In this document: in pieces, positions 11,055-20,745 of the stretch
How positions within the stretch are numbered: position 1 is the stretch's first letter
Layout of the letters: every line of letters begins with the position of its first letter
Source: Lewinella sp041392765
GTDB taxonomy: Bacteria; Bacteroidota; Bacteroidia; Chitinophagales; Saprospiraceae
DNA length: 64,000 nucleotides
Assembly (NCBI GenBank): GCA_041392765.1
Contig: JAWKLL010000002.1
Location: 164,481 to 228,480 of the forward strand
Direction of reading: 5' to 3'
Translations under genes and position numbers: made by a program
Notes under the pieces: generated by a model
Seen by the model: only the letters and a program-made list of their open reading frames with translations
What the model was told of the DNA's origin: nothing
Databases searched by the model: none

Positions 11055-12047
11055 ATGAATACAAGCTTCATGCGAATTTCTTTGCTCACATTATGCCTGC
11101 TAGTCGGCGCATGGGTTTCTGCACAGACTTTCCGTTGGAATGACGCGCAGCCTAAAACGCCTGTTACTGCCAAAGAAGATCCGTTGGCCGACGAAACCGG
11201 ATACGCCATCTATTACGCGGACTATCTCGACGGCAACCCCACTGCTTTGGGCGAAACTTACTACCACAACCAGATGACGGCTGGTCACGCCAAATTGCCA
11301 TTGGGTACCATCGTCAAAGTCACGCGCATTGACAACGGCCTATCCACAACCGTCCGCATCAACGACCGAGGTGCTTATTCCGATGGTTGCATCATTGATC
11401 TCAGCCAAGCCGCTGCCCGCCAGATTGACTTGATGCGCGTAGGGCGTTCCAAAGTAAAACTCACCGTAGTGGGATTTAGTACGAAGAACCCACCTGCTCC
11501 TGTGGGCACTACTACGGCTGCCGCTTCAACTACCCCCGCACAAGGTGCCTCACAAGTGGTAGCGCGGATGGCTACTCCTGCTCCCGTTGCGTATGAATAT
11601 CCACCTACCCGACCCGTTGCGAGCCAACCCGCGAGCACAACTCAGTCAGCCCCCGTTTGGCAAGCTAAAGGCAGTACTAGTACCACCACCACTGCTGCGC
11701 AAAACGCCCCTGCTCAGTCGGCAGCTACGCAGACGCGTACCGTTGCTACTGCCGCCCCATCCACACAGGCGACTACCGACCAAGTAACCCTCCTCACGAC
11801 ACCTATCAGTGCATTTGCCGTGCAGTTGGGGTCTTATGGCCAGTTTTCCAATGCGGAACGCCATGTAGTTGCCCTCCAGCGAAAGGGCTTCAACGGCATC
11901 TTTGTCTATCAAGAAAAAAAGGCCGACGGCACTACCATCAACCGCGTCATTGTAGCCCCTTTTGCCTCCGTCACCGAAGCACAGCATTATCTTGCTGATT
12001 TGCGCAACGTACACCAGATGGAAGGTTTAGTTGTGCAGATGAAGTGA
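11055..12047 (+). CDS. RlpA-like double-psi beta-barrel protein with SPOR domain
   Basis: About 330 residues. The start at 11055 or the ATG at 11070 (MRISLLTLCLLVGAWVSAQ) gives a signal peptide; an upstream in-frame ATG would overlap the CotH gene and lacks one. The double-psi beta-barrel follows, with the family motif VRINDRGAYSDGCIIDLS at about residues 105-122. A long Thr/Ala/Pro/Ser-rich linker comes next, then a SPOR domain (FAVQLGSYGQFSNAERHV to the C-terminus) that binds denuded glycan strands at division septa. RlpA proteins cleave or bind peptidoglycan. It begins 25 bases after the CotH gene and is probably in the same operon; the terminator at 12074-12120 closes the unit. Confidence 0.88.
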   Translation: MNTSFMRISLLTLCLLVGAWVSAQTFRWNDAQPKTPVTAKEDPLADETGYAIYYADYLDGNPTALGETYYHNQMTAGHAKLPLGTIVKVTRIDNGLSTTVRINDRGAYSDGCIIDLSQAAARQIDLMRVGRSKVKLTVVGFSTKNPPAPVGTTTAAASTTPAQGASQVVARMATPAPVAYEYPPTRPVASQPASTTQSAPVWQAKGSTSTTTTAAQNAPAQSAATQTRTVATAAPSTQATTDQVTLLTTPISAFAVQLGSYGQFSNAERHVVALQRKGFNGIFVYQEKKADGTTINRVIVAPFASVTEAQHYLADLRNVHQMEGLVVQMK

Positions 12048-12073
12048 TGGGTTTGGAAGAATTAGTCGATGAT

Positions 12074-12120
12074 AACATCAAGGGGGAAACATACATTTTG
12101 TATGTTTCCCCCTTGATGTT
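12074..12120. terminator. Strong bidirectional terminator, perfect 22-bp stem
   Basis: Bases 12074-12095 pair perfectly with 12099-12120 around a TTT loop, including a GGGGG/CCCCC core and AACA/TGTT ends. It lies between the convergent RlpA-like and alpha/beta hydrolase genes. The U tract is short (TGTTTTG), so the stem must do most of the work. Confidence 0.8.
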
Positions 12121-12149
12121 TTGCACTTTAAAGTTTCCAGGCTCACCAT

Positions 12150-12917
12150 TCACAACCGCAAAAAACGGCTTACCTCCTCGTATAGCAGTGTAGGTTGTTC
12201 TGCGTGTACCCAGTGCCCTGCGTTGGGTATGGTGGCTAAAGTCGCCTGCGGAAACCATCGGCGGATATCGGCCATATCTTCGTCCTGCACATAGTCCGAT
12301 TTAGCTCCCCGAATGAAGTGGGCGGGGTGTCCAAACACTTCCGTCGTTACGGCCACATTGGCCAGTATATCTTCATAGTGAGCTATGAGTACAGGCAGGT
12401 TCATTTTCCATTCATAGTCGCCGTTTTTTGTCCTCGTCAGATTTTTGAGCAGGAACTGGCGCACCCCAAAATCGCTAATGCGTTCCTTCAAAAAATCATC
12501 CGCCTCCGAGCGGTCGGCTATTTCGCCTAGCGGCAGCGCTTTGAGCGCTTCCAAAATAGTCTCGTGCCCTCCACTGTACGCCTTGGGCGCCATATCCACT
12601 ACCACCAATTTATTCACCATCTCGGGGTGCTGCAACGCAAACTGCATAGCCGTTTTTCCGCCCATAGAGTGCCCCAAAATGTGCGCTTCATATATCCAGT
12701 TGTTTTCCATGAACTGGCGCAAATCTTCCGCCATCAACGGATAGGTATGCGCATCTTCGTGGGGCGAGCGACCGTGGTTGCGCTGATCCACCAACACAAC
12801 GGTGTAGTGTTCTGCCCACTGTTTAGCCAGCGTCTGCCAATTGTCGAGGGTGCCAAAAAGGCCGTGCAGGATAATCAGCGGTTCTCCCTGCCCGAATGTC
12901 TTGTGGTTGAGTTGCAT
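12150..12917 (-). CDS. Alpha/beta hydrolase, YbfF-like esterase
   Basis: A 255-residue single-domain hydrolase. The nucleophile elbow GHSMGG is near residue 94, the oxyanion strand LHGLFGTLDNW is near residue 18, and the catalytic His is in NAGHWVHAEQP near residue 233; DQRNHGRS after beta-4 is typical of the YbfF group. No signal peptide, so cytoplasmic. YbfF-like enzymes hydrolyse short acyl esters and acyl-CoAs; the natural substrate is not defined. Start MQLNHKTFGQGEP fits the family start. Intact. Confidence 0.93.
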   Translation of the reverse strand: MQLNHKTFGQGEPLIILHGLFGTLDNWQTLAKQWAEHYTVVLVDQRNHGRSPHEDAHTYPLMAEDLRQFMENNWIYEAHILGHSMGGKTAMQFALQHPEMVNKLVVVDMAPKAYSGGHETILEALKALPLGEIADRSEADDFLKERISDFGVRQFLLKNLTRTKNGDYEWKMNLPVLIAHYEDILANVAVTTEVFGHPAHFIRGAKSDYVQDEDMADIRRWFPQATLATIPNAGHWVHAEQPTLLYEEVSRFLRL

Positions 12918-13276
12918 AAAGTAATCCTAAAAAGTACAGCCCGCAAAGTAACAGCAAAACCACACAGCCCCCAACCTTTCGGTCGTTCTTAACATTTTCC
13001 TGTTTCTTTCTTTACTCATGGGGTGTGGCTGGTTTCGCTTCGCTACACAGCCACCGCGTCGTCCGTATCGGCCAAGCCCGATACTCCCGCCCCTCACCCT
13101 TCCGCCTTCCAGGCGGCGCCCTCCGCTCGCTTCGCGTCGGGCGCTGTACCATGCTAAGCTTAACGAAATAGTCGATCAGCCTTATTACTTTCATATAAAA
13201 TGAGTCTATTTCAAATCATGTTGATTGAGCGATAATCCTTACCTTTAGGCGTTATTACCACACAAAAAACCAAACC
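12918..13276. other. Intergenic region with GC-rich block and likely fumC promoter
   Basis: The 359-base gap between the divergent hydrolase and fumC genes contains a GC-rich stretch at about 13018-13160 with short hairpins (CCGCCT/AGGCGG; GCGCCC/GGGCGC). Open frames there are low-complexity. Before fumC, TTG (13221-13223) and TACCTTTA (13240-13247) resemble the Bacteroidota -33 and -7 elements, with a somewhat short 16-base spacer. Confidence 0.4.
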
Positions 13277-14671
13277 ATGCAATATCGTATCGAAAAAGAC
13301 AGCATCGGCCCTGTTGAGGTAGCAGCCGATAAGTACTGGGGCGCACAAACCCAACGTTCATTGGAAAACTTTCGCATCGGAGGCCAGCGTATGCCGGTGG
13401 AAATTATCCGAGCCTTCGCCATTCTCAAAAAGGCGGCGGCTCAAGCCAATCACGACCTCGGCGTACTTTCTGCCGAAAAGCGCGACTTGATAGGCCGTGT
13501 ATGCGATGAGATACTAGCCGGCCAATTAGACGATGAATTTCCGCTCGTAGTCTGGCAAACAGGCTCTGGCACACAGAGCAATATGAACGTCAATGAGGTA
13601 GTAGCTAACCGAGGCCATGTCTTAACAGGCGGTCAACTTACTGATGAGTCCAAAGCCCTGCACCCCAACGACGATGTAAACAAGAGCCAGTCCTCCAACG
13701 ATACGTTCCCTACTGCCATGCACATTGCTGCCTTCAAAATACTTGTGGAAGTCACCATCCCCGGCATGGAAAAACTACGGGACACCCTCAAAGCTAAATC
13801 CGAGGAATTGATGTCGGTGGTCAAAATTGGCCGTACGCACTTCATGGACGCTACGCCACTCACCCTTGGGCAAGAGTTTAGCGGATATGTGAGCCAGTTG
13901 GATCACGGCATCCGCGCCATTAAAAACACATTAGCTCACCTCGCTGAGTTAGCATTGGGCGGCACTGCCGTAGGTACGGGCCTCAACACTCCCCACGGTT
14001 ATGCCGACTTGGTAGCCCAAAAAATAGCAGCACTCACAGGACTGCCATTTGTATCTGCCGAAAACAAATTCGAATCCTTAGCAGCCCATGATGCGATCGT
14101 GGAAGCGCACGGTGCCTTGAAAACAGTAGCTTGTTCCTTGATGAAAATAGGCAACGATATACGCATGTTGTCCAGCGGCCCGCGTTCTGGTATTGGTGAA
14201 ATCATCATTCCGGCCAACGAACCGGGTTCTTCCATTATGCCCGGCAAAGTAAACCCTACACAGTCGGAAGCACTCACCATGGCGATGGCACAGGTGTTGG
14301 GCAACGATGTGGCGATCAACGTAGGCGGCATGACTGGCCATTTTGAACTCAATGTGTTCAAACCCGTAATGATTTTCAACTTCCTCTTTTCCGCTCGCCT
14401 TATCGGCGATGCTTGCGAGAGCTTCAACGACAATTGCGCGGTGGGCATCGAGCCTAATACCAACCGTATTAAGGAGCACCTCAACAACAGCCTCATGCTC
14501 GTGACCGCCCTCAATACGAAAATCGGTTACGACACAGCCGCTAAAATTGCCAAAAAAGCTTACAACGAAGACACGACCCTCAAAGCTGCCGCCATCGAAC
14601 TCGGCTACCTCACTGCCGAAGAATTTGATGAATGGGTTCGCCCCGAGGATATGATCGGCTCGTTGAAGTAA
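13277..14671 (+). CDS. fumC: Fumarate hydratase class II
   Basis: Converts fumarate to L-malate in the TCA cycle; a cytoplasmic homotetramer with no iron-sulfur cluster. The 464-residue length is normal. Diagnostic segments are present in order: KYWGAQTQRSLENF at the N-terminus, SGTQSNMNVNEV near 97, VNKSQSSNDTFPTAMH near 133, TPLTLGQEFSGY near 192, and the superfamily signature GSSIMPGKVNPTQ from residue 317 (base 14225) carrying the catalytic Ser loop. Aspartase is the main alternative, but the sequence around the GSSIMPGK loop and the length favour fumarase. Single gene, followed by a convergent gene. One of the few long genes here with no frame damage. Confidence 0.97.
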   Translation: MQYRIEKDSIGPVEVAADKYWGAQTQRSLENFRIGGQRMPVEIIRAFAILKKAAAQANHDLGVLSAEKRDLIGRVCDEILAGQLDDEFPLVVWQTGSGTQSNMNVNEVVANRGHVLTGGQLTDESKALHPNDDVNKSQSSNDTFPTAMHIAAFKILVEVTIPGMEKLRDTLKAKSEELMSVVKIGRTHFMDATPLTLGQEFSGYVSQLDHGIRAIKNTLAHLAELALGGTAVGTGLNTPHGYADLVAQKIAALTGLPFVSAENKFESLAAHDAIVEAHGALKTVACSLMKIGNDIRMLSSGPRSGIGEIIIPANEPGSSIMPGKVNPTQSEALTMAMAQVLGNDVAINVGGMTGHFELNVFKPVMIFNFLFSARLIGDACESFNDNCAVGIEPNTNRIKEHLNNSLMLVTALNTKIGYDTAAKIAKKAYNEDTTLKAAAIELGYLTAEEFDEWVRPEDMIGSLK

Positions 14672-14734
14672 TCATCACTCCCGGAGGTGGAGTGCATAGG
14701 TGATTTGGCGGGAATACAGCACTGCGAGAGGGGG

Positions 14735-16604
14735 TCAACGCATTAAAATGATTGCTCCACTCATATCCCGCTGAAAGCCATCGATGAACTCCACCTCCAA
14801 CTGCCACACATAGGCACCGGGAGGCGCTTCTTCACCTTTAATGGTGCCATCCCAACCTTGGTTAAGACCATCCGGTAAAAGCCCCGAAGCAGTATATACC
14901 ATTTTTCCCCATCGGTCGAAAACGGTCAATTTATTGAAGGATACAATACGGCTCGAAGGTCCATAGGCTTTAAATCGATCGTTTACCCCATCTTGATTCG
15001 GGCTGAACACATTGGGTACATACACTTCGTAATTTGGCAACACGGCTATCCACACACTATCCGAAACAGAACAGCCATTGGCATCATACGCCGTCAGATA
15101 AACGTACTCGTTACGTACAGGCACCCATTGAAGGCGGGTGCAGTCGAGCGTTGGGCAAAGCGACGCCTGTGCTTCGTTTGTCCATTCCCACGATGCTACT
15201 ACAAAATTGGTGACGGCAGATACAGAAGCTGTCATGCCTAACTCCACTTGCTGGTCTTGCCCTATATTCAATTGCAGGACAGGCGGCCCGGAGAGGTACA
15301 CGAGGCTGTCCAATCTACATCCGTATCGATCTGTTATGGTCAAGAGGTGTTCTGTATTGCCTAGCAATAAATTGTAAATACCAAAATCATCCGGCTCGCT
15401 ATTGTTGAGTGAAAAAGAGAGAGGAGGGTATCCGTTGGTTACCTCCAACACCGCTATGCCGCCATCGGCTTCGCTGTAGCAGCTTGGTGGCCGAATGATT
15501 CAATTGAGGCTGCATAGGCGGTGGATTCAAAACAGTTAAATCTAGATAAACAATACTATCGCACCCTATGCTACTCAGCAAGGAATCAACGTACATGCCC
15601 GTTGCATTATATGTGGATGAACCAACGTTGTAAGTGCCTCCCGTGCAGATGGTGTCGCGGATTTGGTAGGCTTTGGGTTGTACGATCACCTGCTTCACGT
15701 TGGAATTAACCCTGCACTTATCATTGGCCAAGTTGAGGGGGCTATTTGCCAGCAGAAAGCGGTAGAAATAGCTGCCAGCCGAAAGCTGGTCGTGGAAGTA
15801 TGTAATATTGGTGGCACCGGGAATATCCACCCAGTTATTGATGCCATCTGGGCTTGTTTGCCACTGCACAGCAGGCGTGTCATAGAGCATACCAACAACC
15901 GTGGCGGTCAGTGGCAAGGGTGCTCCATCCTCGCAGATGTTTTCGGGTACTTCCGGCAGGATATAAGCTTGGTCGCCACAAGGCCGAAAGCTAATATTGT
16001 CTATTGCTAAATCATTGCCGATGCCACCGGGGGCATTATTTCTGAGCGAAAGGCGTAGCTCCGTCTGCCCGGGTGCTGTGGTGAAGGTAAAACCAAACGT
16101 TTGCCAAGTATTAGAAGAAGCTATATCTCCGGTTGTGAATTGTACCACATTGTCAATCAAAAAAGTGACATTGGGTGCGATATGCCCCGCTACGCCCAGC
16201 CTGATAAGATTGATGATGTCGGCAGAAAATTCATAAGTTGTATTATCGCATAAATCGGTCACTACTTGATCATAAAACAAGCCAGGGGAAAAGCTGGCAT
16301 TTACGACCATCATATAACCATTGGGGTCGGAGCTGTTATCGCCTATGGCCAACCACGAGCCAAACAGCCCCGGCCAAGCACCTGTGTTATTGGTAATCAC
16401 ATAGGAACCATCCATAGGCGGTAAGCTGCCGCCATACAGGTAGTCGGGAGCGATACCAGGATTGGGGAATAGCACATTGGCTTCGCCTGAACCAAAATCA
16501 CCAGCAACAAAGATGTTGTCCCCCAAGTTGCCAGTACATCCTTGCGTAAATGCGACGGCTTTTCCTAAAACGAGAAAAGCGATTGCGATGTAAATCTTCC
16601 GCAT
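14735..16604 (-). CDS. Secreted CHU_C (gliding-motility type) protein, one frameshift
   Basis: About 620 residues repaired. The start at 16604 (MRKIYIAIAFLVLGKAVAF) gives the signal peptide; an ATG eight codons upstream is less likely. An N-terminal carbohydrate-binding-like beta-sandwich (residues 25-200, WQTFGFTFTTAPGQTELRLSL) is followed by Ig-like modules (LTATVVGMLYDTPAVQWQTS) and a final CHU_C domain (VYVPNVFSPNQDGVND, then LTVFDRWGKMVY) that directs type IX export and surface attachment. Frame changes near 15497-15503: QPQLN must continue as IRPPSCYSEADGGIAVLEV in the other frame. Role probably surface adhesion or polymer binding. Ends at the convergent fumC. Confidence 0.85.
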
Positions 16605-16700
16605 GCGGTTGTTTTTAGTAAATGGCAAGGTACTTACAACAATCGACTACTGCCAACTATTTAACATAAAAGGGGCGCAATGAGCTTTTTGTGCTTTTAT

Positions 16701-16776
16701 GGAAATAAAACTGTTCAACTTATTCTAAAAGGTAGTTGCGAATCTTTTAGGAAAAGTTGAACAGTTTATTTTTTCC
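16701..16776. terminator. Long nested stem-loop, terminator of the metal operon
   Basis: AAACTGTTCAACTT (16708-16721) pairs with AAGTTGAACAGTTT (16754-16767), and inside it CTAAAAG (16725-16731) pairs with CTTTTAG (16744-16750). A-rich and T-rich flanks allow termination on either strand. It lies directly downstream of the HMA gene. The right arm matches an isolated copy near 60661 and resembles the arm at 5186. Confidence 0.75.
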
Positions 16777-16781
16777 ATCCC

Positions 16782-17144
16782 TTAATGATGTTCAGCCTTC
16801 TGTGCAGTTGCCCTCTTTTTGCAACAAGCGGGTAGATTTTCATACGCCTTAGGGCGAGCTGGCACCTCGTCGGCATCGTACCCGGCGGCGGAGATCGCCT
16901 GCCTCAGTTCATGAATGTTGGTTTTGGCCTCGTCATACCGAACCGTTACCTTCGCAGTTACCAAGTCCAGTGCTGCTTTTTGGACACCCTCGACATTGGA
17001 TAAAGCTTTTTCGATTGTCGTCTTACACATGCCGCAGATCGCGGAAGTTTTGATAACTGCTTTGCGGGTACGGGGCAGTGCATCGTCTAAATTGCTCATG
17101 GCCATCAACGGAAGGATGGCCAGCATCATCCATACAATTCTCAT
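16782..17144 (-). CDS. Exported heavy-metal-associated (HMA) domain protein
   Basis: 120 residues: a short hydrophobic signal (MRIVWMMLAILPLMAMS) then an HMA ferredoxin-like domain with the metal-binding CGMC loop (TSAICGMCKTTIEKAL) and the strand VTVRYDEAKT. The C-terminus adds a second Cys pair (PACCKKR) and a His pair (EHH), likely extra metal ligands. MerP/CopZ-like binding of Cu(I) or similar in the periplasm is the family role. It is the last gene of a minus-strand operon after a TonB receptor and a Cys-rich protein, which supports metal uptake or sensing. Confidence 0.9.
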   Translation of the reverse strand: MRIVWMMLAILPLMAMSNLDDALPRTRKAVIKTSAICGMCKTTIEKALSNVEGVQKAALDLVTAKVTVRYDEAKTNIHELRQAISAAGYDADEVPARPKAYENLPACCKKRATAQKAEHH

Positions 17145-17198
17145 GGTTGTTGTTGATTTAGAAAGGTATGCAATAAATTTATATTACATGATCCTCGG

Positions 17199-19492
17199 TT
17201 AAAAAAGGAGTAACTTATGATTTTTGAAAAGGACATACCGCAGCCCCAAGTAGAAAGTACTTCTAAAAAGCGGTTGATACACCTGAGAAGCATCGAAATA
17301 GGCACCATCAAAAGGCTCCCATGCACCAATGATAGCATTTTCCTGCACCACATTCGTGAGGTTTTCACCACCAGTATAGATTTCCCATTTGCTGTTAGCA
17401 ATCCAGTAACTTGCGTATTCAGCAACCCAAATGAAGGAGCCACCTGCGGCTGAAGCCACAAATACCGACTCCGGTATCAGGTCGATCGGGAAGTCTTTGT
17501 GAGCCAATCCATTGGTAATTGACGTTTACCCTCCAACGCTTGCCATCGTAGTCCGCAGTAGCTAGCGCCCGGTGGCGGGGTGTTTGGGGCATTTCCCTCA
17601 AACCACTGGTACGGTAAGTGGTGCGCACATCGTTGTACTTGTATGCCAGCCGAACATCCACACGGGGTACTACTTCATAGTTGACGCTGGCCATGAAACT
17701 GTTGGAAAACGAGGGGCCATCCAACTGATAAAGGAGTAGGTCATCTATATTTTCTTCCATATCCACTACGATTTGGTGCTGAAAGTCCGTGCGATAAAAA
17801 TCCAGTACTATGCTCATATCTTTGTGAGCTACATGCACGTTTTGGGTGATATTGGAGCCCCAATTCCAAGCGGATTCTAACCCCAAGAAACCGGGTTGGT
17901 CGGGTGAAGCTCCCACGACGCGCACTTGTCGGCTGCTGGGCAGTCGGTTGATGTTTTCTACGAGGATGTTGGGCGAACGCCACCCTCGGCCAGCAGAAAG
18001 ACGCAGCGCGTTTCGCTGCTTAGGTTGTATTTGAGGCTCAACCGGGGCGATGCTTGCCATCCACCCAAGTTATGGTAGTCCACCCGCATACCTGCTATGG
18101 CGGTGAGGGCTTTGTAAACAGCCTTGTCGGTATAGCGTTCTTGTGTGCAGCGTGTATTCGCCATACACCCCAGCCGTGCGCTCCAAGCGATTGAAAGGTG
18201 AATCGCCCAGTATTTCGTCAAAGCGGTCGTGCTGAAGCGTTCCACCTATTGATATTTTGTGCTGGTCGTTTGCGATTCGGGTATGATAAAGGGTATTAAA
18301 GTACAAAGACTGCTGGCTGCCACTGTGCTGTAGGTTGCCATAGCGATTGTCCAACTCATGCCATGCCCCGCTGTAAATAAAGCCAATAGACTGGTGGGGT
18401 TTGGCAAAACCAAAATACCCTGTCTTGCCGAATACTTCAAATGTCGGTTGCGCTGGGTGATGATGTAGGGAAATTGCGAGACTTGCCCGTGGTCATGTAC
18501 ACCCAATTGGCCTGCCTCGCGCTGGTCATTGGCGGCCATAAAGCCCCACTGCCCTTCCCAGTTGCTTTCCGGATTCATCCTTACCAAACGAAACATTCCC
18601 GTCTGAGTATCCTGATCGGGCATATCCTTGAAGGTGTCGTAGTCCGTGTCATGGCGGTTACGCGTCAGGCTGTTGTGCAGGTAGGCACCTCCATACAGGC
18701 TTTTGCCCAGTTGGGTATTGAGGTGCAGATTGCCCTCGGCACGCCCCCTTGAATTGCCAAAAGATTCAGGAACACGGGCACATCGGTAGTGGGCTGCTGC
18801 AATTCAGTATTGATTTGCCCACTCAAAGCCCCTGCACCAGATTCCAAAGAACCGCCTTTGCCAATCTGTATGCCGCTCACCCACGTGCCGGGTATCAAAT
18901 CCATCGCATAGGGTATCGCCAAACCCGTGAATGCGGGTCGCTTTTCAAGGGTGAACAAGGTGTAATTTCCCCGCAAACCCAGCATTTGTATCTCCCTTGC
19001 GCCCTGTGAGCGGGTCGCCGTAAGTGAGATCTACCACGGGGCTGTTCTCGAAGCTTTCCGCCAGAGAACAGCAGGGCGCTTTGCGCAGTTCTTTGCTGGT
19101 CAGGGATTCCACGTTGCGCCCATCCAGAACGGAGGTAAAGTGGCCTTTATCGCGGGCTACTACTTCCACCGTAGTGAGAGCCGTGCCTTCTGCCAAGATG
19201 ATGACGAAGGGAGACGGGATGCGATCCTTGTGGATGACTTGCTGCTGAAACCCTACATAAGAGCAAGTAATAAGGGAATCGGCAGCACCCGGCGCAGGAA
19301 GGCTAAAAGCACCTTCCGTGTCGGTGACGGTGCCGTTGCCGGCAGCCCAGCGAACGGTAGCACCTATCAGGGGAAACCATCGGTATCATAGACAGTGCCT
19401 GCCCATTGGCCGTATAACCACGGATGCCAACAGACCAGCACCAACAACGGCAGCAAGCGCCGTTGGAAGTTTTTTTGTATCAATAAAAGCAT
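17199..19492 (-). CDS. TonB-dependent receptor with carboxypeptidase-regulatory domain, heavily frameshifted
   Basis: Outer-membrane active transporter, about 764 residues if the shifts are removed. ATG at 19490-19492 starts MLLLIQKNFQRRLLPLLVLV, a signal peptide, then an N-terminal carboxypeptidase-D-regulatory domain (AGTVYDTDGFP then LIGATVRWAAG), the plug (VEVVARDKGHFTSVLDGRN; LGLRGNYTLFTLEKRPAF; GQINTEL) and the barrel ending LGLRYVLFKNHKLLLF. At least seven frame changes occur, for example near 19370 (a C run one short) and near 18989 (a G run one long), others near 18740, 18420, 18355, 18130, 17990 and 17480. Homopolymer sites argue for consensus errors, though the density makes a true pseudogene possible. 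The flanking HMA and Cys-rich genes suggest a copper or related metal cargo. Confidence 0.85.
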
Positions 19493-19589
19493 AAGACTTT
19501 TTCCTTGTGTTAGTAAAACAAACGCAACGACCTGTCGAGGAACGGATACATTTCAAAAGGTAAAAAAGAGGGCATACAAGCCTCTGGTG

Positions 19590-20117
19590 CTAACAAAGGA
19601 AACTTTGGTAGAGGACGCGCATGAACCGGCCATTGTTCCCAAGCGGCGGGTCGGGGCGGTACATAGGCAGTGGTGCCCGGCTTGGCAACGTGTTGGTGAA
19701 CCAATCGTAAGGCTCGGTTAATACCGCTGCGGAGCATGGCCATACAATAGCTAAAAGCAAGGGGTCGGCGGGTAAGAAAGAGGCATGAAACTGGAGCAAT
19801 ATAGGCTCGCTTTCCATGCAATTGCCATCCAACCCCGCTTCCGTATGGCAAGCAGTACCTGCCGCTAAGGAGGAGGGCTGGCAACAAACGGATGACTGCT
19901 GAACCGGGCAAGTATCGCTTGGGTTGGAACAACACGCCTTGTCGGTATCGGGCGAAGGCTGGTAATGACACCCTCCTGTTGCTTCCTGCCCGAATAGTAC
20001 GATACGCTCAATACCCATACAGGCACAATACACCTTCTCCAAAGGGATGCCAATGGATACGACCATCAGGTAGGCAGCCAGCAGCGGAGATAAAAGTATA
20101 TTGAATCGGCGGTTCAT
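19590..20117 (-). CDS. Cys-rich exported protein, HYC_CC_PP-like
   Basis: About 175 residues starting MNRRFNILLSPLLAAYLMVV (20117), a signal peptide; an ATG five codons upstream is possible. The mature part has many Cys residues, with CHY, a CC pair (KACCSNPSDTC), another CC (SVCCQPS), and a late hydrophobic stretch followed by YRPDPP. This matches the pattern of the Bacteroidota family named after its HYC, CC and PP motifs, which is typically encoded beside TonB receptors and HMA proteins, as here. Likely metal binding at the periplasm or outer membrane; the molecular role is not established. The TonB gene starts about 100 bases downstream. Confidence 0.75.
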   Translation of the reverse strand: MNRRFNILLSPLLAAYLMVVSIGIPLEKVYCACMGIERIVLFGQEATGGCHYQPSPDTDKACCSNPSDTCPVQQSSVCCQPSSLAAGTACHTEAGLDGNCMESEPILLQFHASFLPADPLLLAIVWPCSAAVLTEPYDWFTNTLPSRAPLPMYRPDPPLGNNGRFMRVLYQSFLC

Positions 20118-20308
20118 CCCACAAAGATACACAAGATGTGGCCGTTTGTCAATCCTCCTGTTGTGAATAGGGTGTTAAGGTGCTTTAAAAAAAACTGACA
20201 GCGAGTGGGTTAGTGCTGTTTTATCTAGGAGATGCTTATTCCACCCCGCACAAAAATGTTTAGAAAAAGTTCCATCAATAACCTCAAGCAGGCTCCTCGT
20301 GATTAGGA

Positions 20309-20440
20309 GTATGCCGTGCCCCTGCCGTGCCCCGCTCCAGCCCAACGCCAAGCAGGGGTCGCGCTATCCACTCGTAGGCCGCCCCGCTAAGGCTAAGGGC
20401 GGCCACCCGTTCCTATCGCTCACGGGGGGGTTTGGTGGTG
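20309..20440. repeat. GC-rich intergenic block with hairpin
   Basis: GC-rich block in an otherwise AT-rich gap, with the perfect inverted repeat GGCCGCCC (20377-20384) and GGGCGGCC (20397-20404). It abuts the transposase remnant and may be part of the same mobile unit. The stretch 20133-20308 holds nothing I can support beyond a likely promoter region for the divergent metal operon. Confidence 0.4.
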
Positions 20441-20745
20441 TTGGTTTTCTGGTCATGCCCAATCATATTCATGGGATATTAATTTTGGATAAACCATATG
20501 GGGAAAACGCCAACGTTAACGTAGAGACGTTGCATGCAACGTCTCTACTGCCCTCTGGTTTTCCTGCTAACAGCAAGAAGGGAAAAATTGCAATACACCC
20601 AAAAAACGGCACAAAAAACCTAAGAAAACCTGTAACTTGCGCCTAAATCGCCACGTTCGTACAAGGAGCAAAAAAGCGATGTTCCCTTATATCAGAAAGT
20701 GGGTAGCCTAGCGGTCGGTTCGTTCAAGGGAGCTGTTGGCGCCGG
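20430..20745 (+). pseudogene. Remnant of a REP-associated (Y1/IS200-like) transposase
   Basis: The translated segment at 20455-20487 reads MPNHIHGILIL, the HUH motif of REP-associated tyrosine transposases of the Bacteroidota type. About 230 bases further, in another frame, VGSFKGAV (20714-20737) matches the family's conserved segment before the catalytic Tyr region. The N-terminus is missing and replaced by the GC-rich block, the C-terminus is missing, and stops and frame changes lie between. A perfect REP palindrome interrupts the coding part. This is a dead copy. Confidence 0.8.
20521..20548. repeat. Perfect 28-bp REP palindrome
   Basis: GTAGAGACGTTGCA is followed immediately by its exact reverse complement, giving a 28-base palindrome with no loop. 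The sequence resembles widely dispersed REP units in Bacteroidota and other phyla that are mobilised by REP-associated transposases. Here it lies inside the transposase remnant and reads through in frame as VETLHATSL. Confidence 0.8.

Noticed and set aside
20299..20646. Functional small gene covering the transposase motif
   Set aside because: Only the HUH segment is transposase-like; the N-terminal half is translated GC-rich repeat and the rest is out of frame.
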